Shown in pieces: positions 36,481 through 48,237 of a stretch of 64,000 nucleotides of DNA. The translations under genes were made by a program, and so were the position numbers. Origin of the DNA: Spirodela intermedia (lineage: Eukaryota; Streptophyta; Magnoliopsida; Alismatales; Araceae); the NCBI GenBank assembly GCA_902729315.2, contig LR746270.1:4342221-4406220 (forward strand), read 5' to 3'. The notes beneath the pieces were generated by a model. That model was not told where the DNA came from, did not search any database, and saw only the letters and a list, made by a program, of their open reading frames with translations. Positions within the stretch are counted from its first letter, which is position 1, and the number at the start of each line of letters is the position of its first letter.

Positions 36481-38395
36481 GATGCTTGAGATTGTTTCTA
36501 TTTGAATACACCTAAAGGAGTGATTATGACAAGGCCATATTCTAGTGGAATCACGTTGATGATGAAATCTCATTTATCATTCAAAATTATTAATCATGCT
36601 ATTGATCACCATGAAACGATTTTAATAATTACAAAATGAGCTGATTTAATATTTTCATTTGTTCAGTATTGTCTCAATTGAATCATATTATCGTATTCAT
36701 TTAGGCAAATATGAGGATATATTTGATAATGATTTTTCAGAAAATGAGGAAGTTAGACGATGCTTTTGAAGTGGGTTTAGTCTTTTGAGTCTTGTTGACT
36801 CTTTGCTTTCAAGGCCCAATTTCCATAGCATGGTAATTATCAACCTTTGACGGTACAAAAGAACTTGAGTGGCTAATGCTAAATAACTGGTGTATAAGAA
36901 CGACGGCGCTGTCCTGTTTGTAACCCTACAAGGAGCCTAACTTTTGTGAAGCGTCTGAGGATTTCTTTTATCGATTGACTAACATATATCTCACGATCGT
37001 AAATTCTATACTTCTTTCTATAATCCTACAAGATGTGTAAGTTTTACGCATGTTGACCTTTAACGGCACTCTGAATTTTCACAAGCTATTATTATTGTTA
37101 AATTCGTCCAAAACATTTTGATTGATGATGGAAGCCACGAAGTAAGTACAAGAGGAGCTAGAGAAACTAGTTATCCCCAGAGCTTCTGTCTCCACTGCTT
37201 CTATTTTGTTCACATTCCGTGCCCCTTATTCACTATCATCTCCTCCGCCATCCACTCTAATTTTGTTGGCCACTGTCCTGCTAACAATGCATCCATTTGC
37301 CACAACCTATGCCGCCTTGAAGAAAAATGAACCGCCAACTACTAGAACAGTTGTCGACGATTTTCATACTAGAACCTACCCTATACCAAACGGAAAGAAG
37401 TTCTGAGACAGCTTTACGATTTTATAAAGCAATCTTGAATTAGAGTTGCAAAAGTGCTCATACATCTTTGGGAATTTTGCATAGTTAATATATTGTTATT
37501 AGTTGCACAAAAAATAGCATTTCTCTTTGATCGGGCGATTTGATAAATCTCATCTCTGTCAAGAACCGCTTCGTCATTTACCGGATTTAGGTTCTTGATA
37601 TTGTCCCCTATAGTTTCTTGCTCTATGACGAGTGTTTTCGCTCTGTCGGAGTTTTCCGAAGAATCGTGATGGGGCTGTGGGTAGCTGGGCTCAGTCCAGG
37701 CCTTTTAGTATCCGTCCTGAAGCCTTATATGCACTCATTATCTACACCTGATACAACTCCGCCCTTAGAACGAATGGAGAATTGAGGGTCGGGTCCGCGG
37801 ACAATAACTACAGTCACAAGTTGAGAAGTCAGAGAACTATTAATGAAACTTGAATGTGCACAGTTCTCACGTGACTGAGTCTACGTGGCGCTAAGAAAGA
37901 AAATCAAGATATTTTGATCTCGTGTGATACTGTGAAAGACTTTCCAAGATACAAACAGGAAAGAAGAAGACGAAGAAAAAAACACAGAGAGTGAGACAGA
38001 TAGGTGGATAGAGATGAAGCGAGCTCACTGTTAGGTGATGTCACTTAGGTTTGACTGTCCACCTAGCCCAACATTAGCGGTCAAAATCTGACAGTGGAAT
38101 GTCGCTCGTACACCTGCAGCCGCCTTGTTACTTCGCTGTTACTCTTGCTGCTCGTTTACCGGATAAGTTTTTATTCGATGGCAGAAGGGGGCATTTGGGC
38201 AACAGCCGTCATCCGTGTGTTCCGGCACACTGATCGTTCATCTACGACTGTTATCGTCAATAATTTTGAGACGGATATATCGTCCTCGTCTTGTATGAAC
38301 TTGTATTAACGTTCACAAAGCAGAAACATGATAAACAGCACATGAAAACGGGTACTACGGCTGTTCCTGTCTGTGTAACAGGATTCCAGCGCGGG

Positions 38396-38432
<37 letters not shown>
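38396..38432 (+). repeat. (CT)n/(CA)n microsatellite
   Basis: A CT run followed by a CA run in the leader just before the signal exon at 38467. Confidence 0.9.
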
Positions 38433-38433
<1 letters not shown>

Positions 38434-38466
38434 GACATCTTCGCCTTTCTCAAACTTGCTTTGCTC

Positions 38467-38959
38467 ATGGCGCGCGTCCAAATGCTCACTGTCATCTTTC
38501 TTCTCCTAATGTTCCTCTCGCTGCATATTACCACATGTACTCCTCCACTGCATCCGTTGGGAACCACTCGAGCGTAATTTCATGCGACTAGAACTCTGGT
38601 ATATTAGAAATATTTTTCAGTAGTTGAACCAAATAAAATATGTGCATAAATTATACGGGTCTTCCTTTCTTCTTGCCGATTAATCTAATGGCTAGAATAA
38701 TCTTCACTGCCGTCTAATAAAATTTAACGGCTTATAATGCTCGTCTCTGCCTCTGTACTGATGGGTCTCAAGGCCAAACACAATCGCGAAACTCGATGAC
38801 ATCGAACTAATTTTTCCTGTTGACATAGGTGCTGATACTATATCGTCCGGCGTGCCTGCCACTCCAAGCCCTGATGCTGTATCTGGATGGGGGTGGGGAA
38901 TATCATACACAATCTGTAGGCTTCGTCCGCACGAGGATAGATCATCTTCGCGGAAGTGA
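38467..38959 (+). pseudogene. Defensin-like gene that lost its cysteine core
   Basis: Exon 1 (38467-38536, 70 nt) is intact, with a signal peptide beginning MARVQMLTVIFLLLM and a GTACTC donor. The acceptor at 38827-38828 (ATAG) opens a frame that is spliced in phase and runs to TGA at 38957-38959, giving about 66 residues with only two cysteines after the signal. The end of that frame matches the downstream flank of the other loci (the CACGAGGATAGATC motif). The cysteine-coding part was apparently deleted and the pro-segment joined to former non-coding DNA. A new short secreted peptide is conceivable; a pseudogene is more likely. Confidence 0.65.
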
Positions 38960-38999
38960 CAGATGCACTCCATTGATACTAAAGAATGGTAGCAAAATA

Positions 39000-40900
39000 T
39001 AAAGGTAAAATAGCCCTTGAAACTGCTCATTTGTGGACTGATTCTCACGAACTGAAACGGCCAATAAGTAAGCTGTGACTAGGACGGACGGATTTGGCCC
39101 AAGAAAAGGGCTCAAACGAGTGAACTGAATCAAGGGCACGTTTCCGAAACAAGAACAGCCGCCTAACAAATACAAGGTCCTCCGAGGTGTCTATAAACAG
39201 AGGGCCCGTCTCACCTTCCTATTAACGCATTTTTAAAGTTCTTGGAGAGATTCTAACGTGGAGATCTCAGGTTGGGTTCTGGTGAGAGTCTTGAGGGCCA
39301 ATATAAAGAATTTACTCATTGGGTTCACGGTGAGAATTTTTTTGTAAACATTTTCATTTTCAACATTTAGTTAAGTTTTTCCCGTCGTCGTCTGTGGCCG
39401 TTAGAGGCCGACCTTTGAACCATATTATTTTTTTGTGTGCCGGTGCCTTTGTTTTGGGTTGATTTATTCTTCCTTACCCACACTTTGTTTTGTGCGGATC
39501 TTGGGAGTAACATTTCGCAAGTTTAAGTGGGCTTTCGTCAGTCTTAGCCCGCCAAATGACTAGTCAACTTCCTTGCTGGCAGATCCATCCCATACCTTCC
39601 TCATAAGAAACACTTGTTGAATTGAGAAGGTTGCGAATTTCTTTACTGATATTGTAAAAAAATATACTGTGGTCTTTTTAATATTTTGTAATTTCCCATA
39701 GATATCGATCATATGTCCTGTTCCTCTGCGGCACTGACCCCATTCCCATTCACCCTTCATAAAACCTCCTGCTGGGTACGTGGGTGGGTGAGCCTCCCTA
39801 AAGGATCATATGATTTGGCGTGAAACCTGGAACACAACCATTATTCACACCAAGGCCTACTCGGGATTCAAACAAACTAGTGATACGGGGTCAGGTCTCT
39901 ACACTCTGGTAAGGACAGTTATAGGTTCACCAGTCAATGAAGATATTTTACGAAACTCAATAGTTAGACAATACTCCCAGTATTGACTATTCATGATGGC
40001 ACCATGAAAACTTTGACCACTGTATTCAGCATTGTAAATTAGATCACTTAGTTTATTGGTCACATAATTAGTCTATCCATCCCTCTCCCCTTCTCTTTCA
40101 AAACCTTATTACTCATCTTCGATTCATTAATTTATGCTTAATCATAATCTCTAAAGTAATGCATAGTCATTGGACATCAATCACTCCCCATTTGGATTAA
40201 ACTGCATAGTTCTCTATTTTAACGTTATTTATATCATTCTACAATCAGCATTGCACTTTTAGAGCACCTATACATTAATTTTCTACTATTATTGTGGAAA
40301 CATACTTTACTCAATCAAAAATTATTCCTAGAGCCATTAAACAATCGTATGGTCTTGGTTTGATAGTCTTCACCGGCTTACTATACATGTAATTGGCTGT
40401 CTCATTCACTCACGTCTTCCCAAGCCCAGCCCATATTTACAAGTATTTGACAACTTCTAGACCCAACGGAGGCGTAGACAGAAGGCCAGAGAATGAGCTG
40501 GAGTCCTGAGCCAAGTACATAAAACACATTAAAAGACGTATTTATTTATTTATTTGCCTAGAGAGAGTGAGAGAGCGCAAGGGGGACCAAGCGCCAGTAG
40601 ATAGACGACCATGGGCAAGGTGAGGTTGTTGTTTACTCCATGCATTGTAACCCATAGTCATCACCCACTGGACTAATATTAAAATAAGACAGTAAAATCT
40701 ATTGAAAACATATAACTATCTTTATTTAATAGACCCAAAAATACAACTGGACGCTACCCTTTGTGGGTAAGGCGACCGACAACGAATCTGACCGTCCAAA
40801 CTGGACCCATTTCATGTAATAACCACAAATTATCACGCCGGCCCTCACACGCTGCCATACAATCGAACCACACGTGACAACATCACTTATTAGATGTTCA
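39000..40900. other. Intergenic stretch, no gene seen
   Basis: This contains the dispersed repeat shared with 25.25-25.56 kb (at 39.64-39.91 kb) and AT-rich sequence. No open frame, RNA gene or complete mobile element could be supported. Confidence 0.5.
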
Positions 40901-40968
40901 CACAAGCTACACACGCGCAACCTCACACGACAACAGACCTCTGTTGCATGGGCGGCTTGAGTGCGCAT

Positions 40969-41375
40969 CTACGGGCAGACCGTGGCGCAGTAGCAGTCAG
41001 AATATGCGAAGCCGCCGCAGTATCCCACGTGGTAGCCGCTGTTCAGGCAATCGTAAAAGCACAACTTTTTCACCAAGAGGCAGTGCCCTGTGGTGTTTGT
41101 GTTCAGCACTGAGCAAAATTTCGGGAAGAAGAAGAAGAACTTTTTGTCTCCTAAGTTCTTTGTCTGCGTCAACTCCCGGGAAGCTTCTACGATATCAAGA
41201 GCGATGGACGGCATCAGATCAAGAGAAACATTACCGAATTTCGATGGAAACATTATTCTTGCCGTATTCAGATGCATTGCCCGCTTGGGGAATGGAAGTT
41301 CTTACCGGTGGTGGTCGCCAGGGGCAAGAGCAAGGCGAGGAGGACAATGATGGGAAGAACTCGAAGTTGCGCCAT
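40969..41375 (-). CDS. Plant defensin-like secreted peptide (complete, divergent)
   Basis: Exon 1 (41375-41306, 70 nt) codes a signal peptide beginning MAQLRVLPIIVLLALLL and ends at a GTAAG donor. Exon 2 (41186-40969) follows a CGTAG acceptor and ends TAG, giving 95 residues. The pro-segment starts EASRELTQ, like that of the 35-kb gene, and is followed by a run of five phenylalanines just before Cys1. The eight cysteines have spacings of 10, 6, 3, 9, 7, 1 and 3, with gamma-core GYCGGFAYSDC. Unlike the 35-kb gene, the core near the gamma-core has no basic residues. A TATA box and an AATAAGTGATGTTGT-type 3' flank like those of the other loci are present. It lies outside the inverted repeat. Function is not predictable beyond a secreted disulphide-rich peptide. 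Confidence 0.85.
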
Positions 41376-41464
41376 GAGCGATGTAGACAAGCTGGCACGG
41401 AACAAGGAAGAGCCTTGAAGAGCAGCTGGCTAGGCGACGCAAGGAGATGAGGTTGTTCCCATAC

Positions 41465-41472
41465 TATATATA
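41465..41472 (-). promoter_or_regulatory. TATA box of the 41-kb defensin-like gene
   Basis: TATATATA lies about 90 bases upstream of the ATG, the same spacing as in the other complete copies. Confidence 0.6.
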
Positions 41473-41479
41473 GAAAAAG

Positions 41480-43930
41480 AAGGGGAGAGAGAGAGAGAGA
41501 GATGTGTTGCCGTGGAAAGACGGTAATATGAAGGATTAGGTCGCAAGAAGCAGCACAGAAGGTTAATGTGGTCAACATCTGTCCATTTCAACGGCGTTAA
41601 TACGTGGACAAGTTGAAGTTGATGAACCTTCATGAGAATTAATGTCTATGGTAGCCATATCCTGGCTGTCAAGCGGCCGTCTCTCACACACGTACTTGTC
41701 AGCAGTTGCTTTGAGGTCGTTTTCACAACCCATGTCAACGGCGGTCATCGGGCACCGGAGCCGCCTAAGATGGCTCCCCACTTAAAAAGCTGCGTGGACG
41801 GCGCCGGACGAGTCACCGGAGCCTTCCAGCATGAATACGTTACCTTCTTCCGGGGACCATGGTTTCCAGTTCATCTGAGTGGCTCCCCCCACCTGTCCAG
41901 CCCCCTCCATTACGAAGATTTCGAAGTACATTGAACGAGGGACTCGACTAATGCGTGAATCTAAACTCCCTCTTTCTAAGCACATAGAGAGAGAGAATGA
42001 ATTACTATCGTGGGAAATCGGATCTTGGACCATGATTTCGAACGCTCTCAATGGCTCCTCCTCGCCTTTTTAACGGTTGGAAGCCACATCCACAGCGCAC
42101 TGGAGGGAGGAGAACAGCCTTGAAATTCCTCTCTCCTTCAGCGGCTAGGGAAAGAGAGCGAACCGGTGGCGTGGTCAATTGGGTTTTCGATTCCTGAAGC
42201 ATTCAAAGCTCAAGGGTGTGGGCATGTGAGCATTGAAGCCGTTTGATACAACACCACCCAACCAACCAGCCTATACTAAAAGAGACAACCACGTGCAGTG
42301 TCTAAGAGTATCGCATGGAATTCTTTCTAAGGACAGCAATACAAGATATTGTGTGGCCATACTAGAGCAATTGCAAGATGCCCATTACTGCTAGTCCTCA
42401 GCTATGTGTCAGCATAAAAACCAGGTCTAAGCCAACATCTGATGCATAAGCTAGATCTTTGTCATTTCACGATTTAGCAAAAACTTCACACTTTCTCACT
42501 CGTGGCTAAGGAAGAGACTACTTAGGAGTTGCATCACTAACATAGGAACTCCCTCTTCCTACGCACTAAGAAATCTAGGATTGTTCATGAATCCATCAAT
42601 AGTTTGCCTGATTCTCTTTGACCAACACTTGGATGGCCCAAAAAACTTGAATTTAGTCAAGATACAACAATAACACACGATGTAATATCATAATATATAC
42701 AAAAAAAAAAGAATGAGAGCGAGTTCGTTTGTGGGGCTAAGTTCATTTATCAGCGTGATTTGAGGAGCTAACCAGCGTAACATCCACTTCAAAATTCTCA
42801 TCGGATAACACTGATTTTATTTGTAAATGGTGAGTTCAACTTTCCACACAAGAAAAGTAGTAAAATGTTGTGTTCATGATGTGCAATTTTAACAATCCTT
42901 GTTGCAAGGTTTTAGCACATATTCTTGTCACATTTAATTATAAAAATAATAATTTTATTGTTTTTAAAGTTTGTATATCGTAGATCAACAAAAAATAAAC
43001 TGAAGTATAAACATCTTTATCAAATTTAAAATCATTTTTTTTGTTAAATTCCTATTATTTACCTATTGAAAACAAAAAAAATATTGTACACATAACAAGC
43101 ATTTGATAACGAACGGGTCATTGAGTTTCATTTTTTTAGATGAATTATCGGTGAAGAAAATGTATCGCACCTAATTAATGAGAAATACATTCATAATTAT
43201 ATAAACCCATATCCAAGTGCTTAGATTATTACCTAGGCATGTAGGAGCCCAAGCATATCCATTTTGCCATCTCAATAAATTGTTTTTTCAATGATATCCT
43301 TTAATAATCTATCTACATTAACTTGGATGTAGACTTAGTTACACTTAGATCGATTCACACAACAGCAATATGATTAATGCCCATTGGTAGCCATTTTAAT
43401 ATTATTTATGATTGACTTATGTATTTTGAAGGATTTGAAATGACATAAATAGATAAAAGATTACCCAAAGTATAAATCCAGAATTTCTCTCAAGGGTCAA
43501 AAACCTTTTTAGAAGACTGTCAATACACAAAAAATAAACGGCAATCTCATATCTGGATCAAGATAGGTATATCCATATGCAAAATTTGATGCTTCATACC
43601 ATGTACGTCCAGGAACCAACAACAACAAAATAAGGAATTTTTCAATATTTGATCAACCGCCGAAAGGGAAATTGCTAGTGCTCCTAGCAAAGATCAGCAT
43701 GAGGCATTATTTTCATTCAACAAATGACGACAATTCACATGTGAATTACCAAACCTAGCATATATCTATATCTTGCATGGCTTGCAAAAGATTCCAAGAC
43801 AGAAGATATCTAGGCCAGTTCTGCCAAGTATCAACTTGGTGTCAGCATTATAACACCTTCCCTACTTCAGAAGAATGGCAAGTCAGCTGATTACCACGAG
43901 CTGCGATAGTTCTGAAGAGAATTTTACTCG
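41480..43930. other. Boundary spacer between the defensin-like block and conserved genes
   Basis: The first part (to about 42.2 kb) is GC-richer, with short overlapping frames (for example 41782-42051 -) that have no domain I recognise. From 42.3 to 43.9 kb it is AT-rich with no open frame, and I see no gene or complete element there. Confidence 0.5.
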
Positions 43931-43935
43931 GTCGA

Positions 43936-46900
43936 CTACTTTTTATGCATCCTACTGTCAGGAGAATTCTGCTGCAGAGGTGACAATGGCTGCCTCGACA
44001 GATCTGTCCCATTGAATTCTACCGCCTTCTCCAAAGGGCTAGACTTCCGTTTACCCTGCAACAAAAGGAATATAAAATTTCCAAAATAATACCCATAAAT
44101 GAGATGTGATGAGATCATTATAAAATTTCACAAATTATCCTTTACTCTACGAAGACTTCTTTAAAAGGTGTTTTCCGACTCTTTTGAGGTAGGAAAAAGA
44201 AGCTTCTTTCAGACTTCAGGGAGGAAGATCCCCGAGTTTCCCGTTCACAAGCCCAGCCAATATCTGTCTTGTCCCATCTTTTTTTCATCAGAGTTGTTCT
44301 CCCCCGTCCCCATCCACCCTTTTACACGTGTGGGAGGAGAGAGAGAGAGGATTAGAAAAAAATGGCTACCCTGCTACACAAAACGCCTAGGAATCCGACC
44401 CTTTGAAAATACTTTGTCCTATCTATCACCTTCACTCCTAATCTATATCCGACCCTTTGACAATCTTGTGATTTTCAAGATAAGTAACTTTACTAAATAT
44501 TAACGACTAAGAAGAAGAACTTTCACATCCAGAAGGATTATTTATTTATACAGAAGATGCCAAAAATAAAAAACGGATGGGGCCACCGTGTAGAACACCC
44601 TAATGAATCATGTATCTTTGAAGAACAGCATGAACCCTTAAATATGCAAAGCTGACAACGATGCAGGTACTGGGAAAAGCAGCCTCGTTGCTAGTTAGTC
44701 GGGCAGATCGTCTAGTAAAGGTGAAATCCGTTCTCTACAAAGATCTTAAATGCACGTTTCATGTTTATACATTCCACGGGTTCTCTGAAAAAGTATCAAA
44801 TCATTGAATCGATGTCTGCTAAAAGAAAACAGAATGAATAAAAGAAACCAAAAAAAATGAAACCAAAGCCTGTTGAGAAGAAAGGCACATAAATCTCTGT
44901 GCATCCACCATGCACCTTAACCTCTATATAAATTGCAGCTATATAAATACAGATAGAAAAACATTTTAAACACGACTCGATTAGCGATCAAAATGAGAAT
45001 TCTAAGATTAAGAATTCACAAATAATCCCAGAAATAATAAACCCATCGTGAATATTAAGTGCATCCAGCATGCACCTTAACAACGATATCAAAAATATTT
45101 ATGCTACAACATATGATCCAACCAAGGAGATCACCATCACTCACTTTTAGATGATCTGTAGTCACAGAAAAGAAGACAGAAGATAAGAACTAAAAATGTC
45201 AATCATCGCGATTTAGGACTTGTAACCACCCTTATTCACTTCGATGGGATTCTAATATGCATGTGGATCCATGGACCACATCAACCATATTTTGTCTATT
45301 TTCCACCTTAATCTTCTAGAAGACCTCATGAATATGGAGGCCAAAGTAACAATGCACGACATTCAAAATCAATGCATATTACCCTAGGGAGAAGAGAAAG
45401 GAGAGACCAGTCTTCCTCACCTTGGCAGGAGCAATAGCTGAGTATTTGCTTCCAGACCCCTGGCTATGAAGCTCTCTGTTTAAAAGCTTCAGCAACCTTT
45501 TGTTCTCTTCATCCAGAATGTTGTTTTCTTCGAAAAGAACTTTGACCTTAGATCAGGCAGATATTTAAGAGTTATTTTTTGTGTCAAGCATTTGAATAAC
45601 TGATGTTATGGTTTTCTATTGTCGTACCTCCTCTTCAGCTCTGTTAAGATTAATCCGCAGATGCTCCTTATCTTTTTTCAGAGTTTCCACTTCTGAGACC
45701 AACGTAGTAACCTGTATGATGCATTCATTTTCAAAATAAATGAGTAAGGAAAAACAACCCAACAATAGAGGAAACCCGGAAAAAAATTGGTGGGCAGCTA
45801 ATCGTCCGTATAAGCAGTTCAAAGGGCCCCATTTCATCAAATTAAAATGATTTATTATCAAATCTTCGTTAGGTTGCTCTATTGTCTGGGAAGAAGTAAC
45901 AGAAGTTAAGGAATGTAAGGCAGATTCAAAAGTGAGTCCAGTATTTCAGAATGAAAAGCCCTATCCCATTGATCTAGAGTTGGGAAGATCCAAATAATGG
46001 ACCCCAAAATCCAATATCAACAAGACTCTGCAGGAGAGGATTTGATTGAAGGTTCAGTGCAACCAACTACAGCGTAAGAAACTACCTCCTTAGTCTCAGT
46101 TTTGAATTCACCATCTGGAAATTCTCAAGGTTCCTCTAAGATCAGGAGGAGCGTCTAGAAAAAAGAGGTAAGCTCAATGCACGAATATATGATCTTCCTC
46201 AAGAGTACTTGTCAAATGTTTACTAAATATTAGTCCCATATTCTCACGCAGGATTTCTAATACAAAAGGGTCAGCGTCGTTGGAAAATGCTTATTTTTTA
46301 TCCATTTATATTTGCACCTGCAGGAATTTACAGTATGATACCCAATATGCTGCCCACTATGCTGTATAAATTCTCTCCAGAAAATGATCACTTTCCTATA
46401 CATTCACTTGCACCTTCTTCAATGGAAATGACCATCAGCTCAAGACCGAAGTTCTCCATAAGTCGACACATACGGTATCCAGATTTTTCTTCCCCCTCTT
46501 GTTTTTCAAGAGAGTATTTCCTCCCTAGGGCAGAAGAACAAAATTTCTATCCCCTGGGATTAACTATGTGCTACACATTGGATAATGTTGGTCGAAAACT
46601 TCTTTGTTTCAACGTGAGGAACTTTTAGGGGAACATCTCATTGCTTCTTGATATCAGTAAAGATGCCGGCAAACAAACTCGAGCCAAAAGCAAGAGCATT
46701 TATCATTCTTTCAAGAAACACCAAAATTAGAGATCAGGATGGAAGCTCAACAGCCCTATTTTCCATTCAAAGAAAAATGCACGCAAGGTAAGATCAAGAA
46801 GTGAGCTCACCGCATTTTCCCTCAGCTGCGCTCTTAGTTCTTCGTTCTCCCTCGCCAAGTCGTCACAGGAGTCCATCAACCTCTCAATATCCCGTTCATA

Positions 46901-47337
46901 CAATGTGCACTCCTTCTCCAACTTGGCGCAGTGGTTAGACAACTCGGAGTACCTCGACGACATCGCCTCCTTCTCCTCAATGCATCGTTTCAGCCCCTGA
47001 GCGTTCATGTTTGCTTCTGCCTGATCAGTAATGAAAGAAATAGATTGGTTAATCATACGATTGTAAAAATTGGATCGAACGCAAAACCCTAGAAGCAGAT
47101 AACCAAAGATACCGAACGAAACTTCTAGGGAGTGAGAGACCGGACCCTGTGGCGCTCGAGTCGCCGGTCCGCCTCGGCAAGATGATCCTGCAGAGTGAAA
47201 ATCTTGTCTTGGAGGCGCCGCCTTTCGTCCTCAGAGACAAGAAGCTTCAAATGTAGGGTCTTATCGGAAACAAGAAGCCCCAACGAGTTTTCAATTGACT
47301 CCTTGATGTACTCATCTGTCTCCAGGGGCAGATCCAT
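43936..47337 (-). CDS. Plant coiled-coil protein of unknown function, five coding exons
   Basis: Coding exons are 47337-47146, 47020-46811, 45711-45628, 45546-45421 and 44055-43936. All introns are phase 0 with GT-AG ends. The product has 243 residues. It begins MDLPLETDEYIKESIENSLG, an N-terminus I recognise as typical of a conserved plant-only family without assigned function. Residues about 35-190 are rich in Glu, Lys, Leu and Arg in heptad-like order and should form coiled coils. The C-terminus is basic and Ser/Pro-rich. No signal peptide or membrane segment is visible. The ATG at 47337 was chosen because it starts the conserved N-terminus. The frame continues upstream without another ATG to a possible 5'-UTR splice acceptor near 47435. 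Confidence 0.8.
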
Positions 47338-47692
47338 GGCGTTGCGACCGATCAGATGACGTGCCAACAGAGGACGGACCTTCCTCCGCTGAGTCTTCAA
47401 GGCAAAGCCAGAGATCGAGGAATCGGAAGTAACCTAGAAGAAACCAGTGATCAACTAGAACGAGTGGGCTCTACGATGGGAACGCAATATTCAAATCCCA
47501 AGACAGATCGTGGTCCCCTCCTCCTCCGAAGGCTGGAAGAATGAGAGAAGCCGCTGCGTCGACTCAGCCTTCGCGGGAGTGGTAGGGGTTGCTCTCTCCG
47601 GAAGAACGGTTTGCGCGTTACCAGGACAGGGGAAGGCAAAGGATCGGTTTTTCATTCAAATCTCTCTCTCTCCTCTCTCTCTCTCGCATGCG

Positions 47693-47698
47693 TTTATA
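47693..47698 (-). promoter_or_regulatory. Possible TATA box of the coiled-coil gene
   Basis: TATAAA on the minus strand, followed by a GA-rich leader. It lies about 355 bases upstream of the ATG, which allows for a 5'-UTR intron. Confidence 0.4.
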
Positions 47699-47767
47699 AA
47701 AGGGTGGAGAGAGCCGTTATATTATACAATTGGTTAAGATAATTTTCATTGAGCCTATTACAAATTC

Positions 47768-47840
47768 GGGGGTGTAGCTCATATGGTAGAGCGCTCGCTT
47801 CGCATGCGAGAGGCACGGGGTTCGATTCCCCGCACCTCCA
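47768..47840 (+). tRNA. tRNA-Ala (anticodon CGC)
   Basis: A 73-nt cloverleaf without intron: acceptor GGGGGTG pairs with CACCTCC, D-arm GCTC/GAGC, anticodon stem CTCGC/GCGAG with loop TTCGCAT giving anticodon CGC, and T-arm CGGGG/CCCCG with loop TTCGATT. Internal A box (TAGCTCATATGG) and B box (GGTTCGATTCC) are present. The anticodon reads GCG, an alanine codon. The CCA end is not encoded, as expected for a nuclear tRNA gene. It lies between two minus-strand protein genes. Confidence 0.95.
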
Positions 47841-47910
47841 CTCCCGTTCCCATTTTTAATACGTTTTATTTACTTAATCTGTCGTGATTTCAGGAGGAAC
47901 CGGCGACCGT

Positions 47911-47948
47911 CTCTGTCTGTGTCTCTGTCTCTGTCTCTGTCTCTGTCT
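47911..47948 (+). repeat. (TCTCTG)n-like microsatellite
   Basis: About six imperfect copies of TCTCTG lie between the tRNA gene and the 3' end of the PPR gene. Confidence 0.8.
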
Positions 47949-48181
47949 AACCAATCACCGATCAAGAATAATGGCCGTTCTCTTCATCGTATCCTTTCAC
48001 CTTCAATGGGCTCTTCTCTGATGCCAACTGCATCGCCTTAATCGCCGGCGTGTTTACAGAATGAATAAATAAATAAAAATCTGATCTCTGGCTTCGTCTC
48101 CTTTTGGTGGTTGGGCACAAAAGTTCTACCGTTTTTACAGTTCTGGTCAGATTTTTCCTCCACAGATCGATCTCCATGCTC

Positions 48182-48212
48182 TTCTTCTTCTTCTTCTTCT
48201 TCTTCTTCTTTT
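48182..48212 (+). repeat. (CTT)n microsatellite
   Basis: About ten CTT triplets lie immediately downstream of the PPR gene's stop codon, in its likely 3' UTR. Confidence 0.9.
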
Positions 48213-48237
48213 TCTTCCGCCCATGGGCCGCCGCCAG

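Larger units (their letters stand above)
28076..38580. repeat. Right arm of the large inverted duplication
   Basis: This is the reverse-complement partner of about 1-12.9 kb, with the same order of defensin-like loci, solo LTR and flanks. Its own insertion is at about 31632-33714. It lacks the left arm's extra tandem unit and the insertions at about 420-1200, 2612-3357 and 8755-10300. The central spacer between the arms is about 15 kb. Confidence 0.9.

Noticed and set aside
41231-41578. 115-codon minus-strand frame over the 41-kb defensin signal exon
   Set aside because: It is a different frame from the signal peptide. The spliced two-exon model explains the region better.
1-42000. Possibility that the repeats form a CRISPR array or a bacterial island
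   Set aside because: Repeats are long, few and inverted or tandem, and genes have spliceosomal introns. The sequence is plant nuclear DNA.
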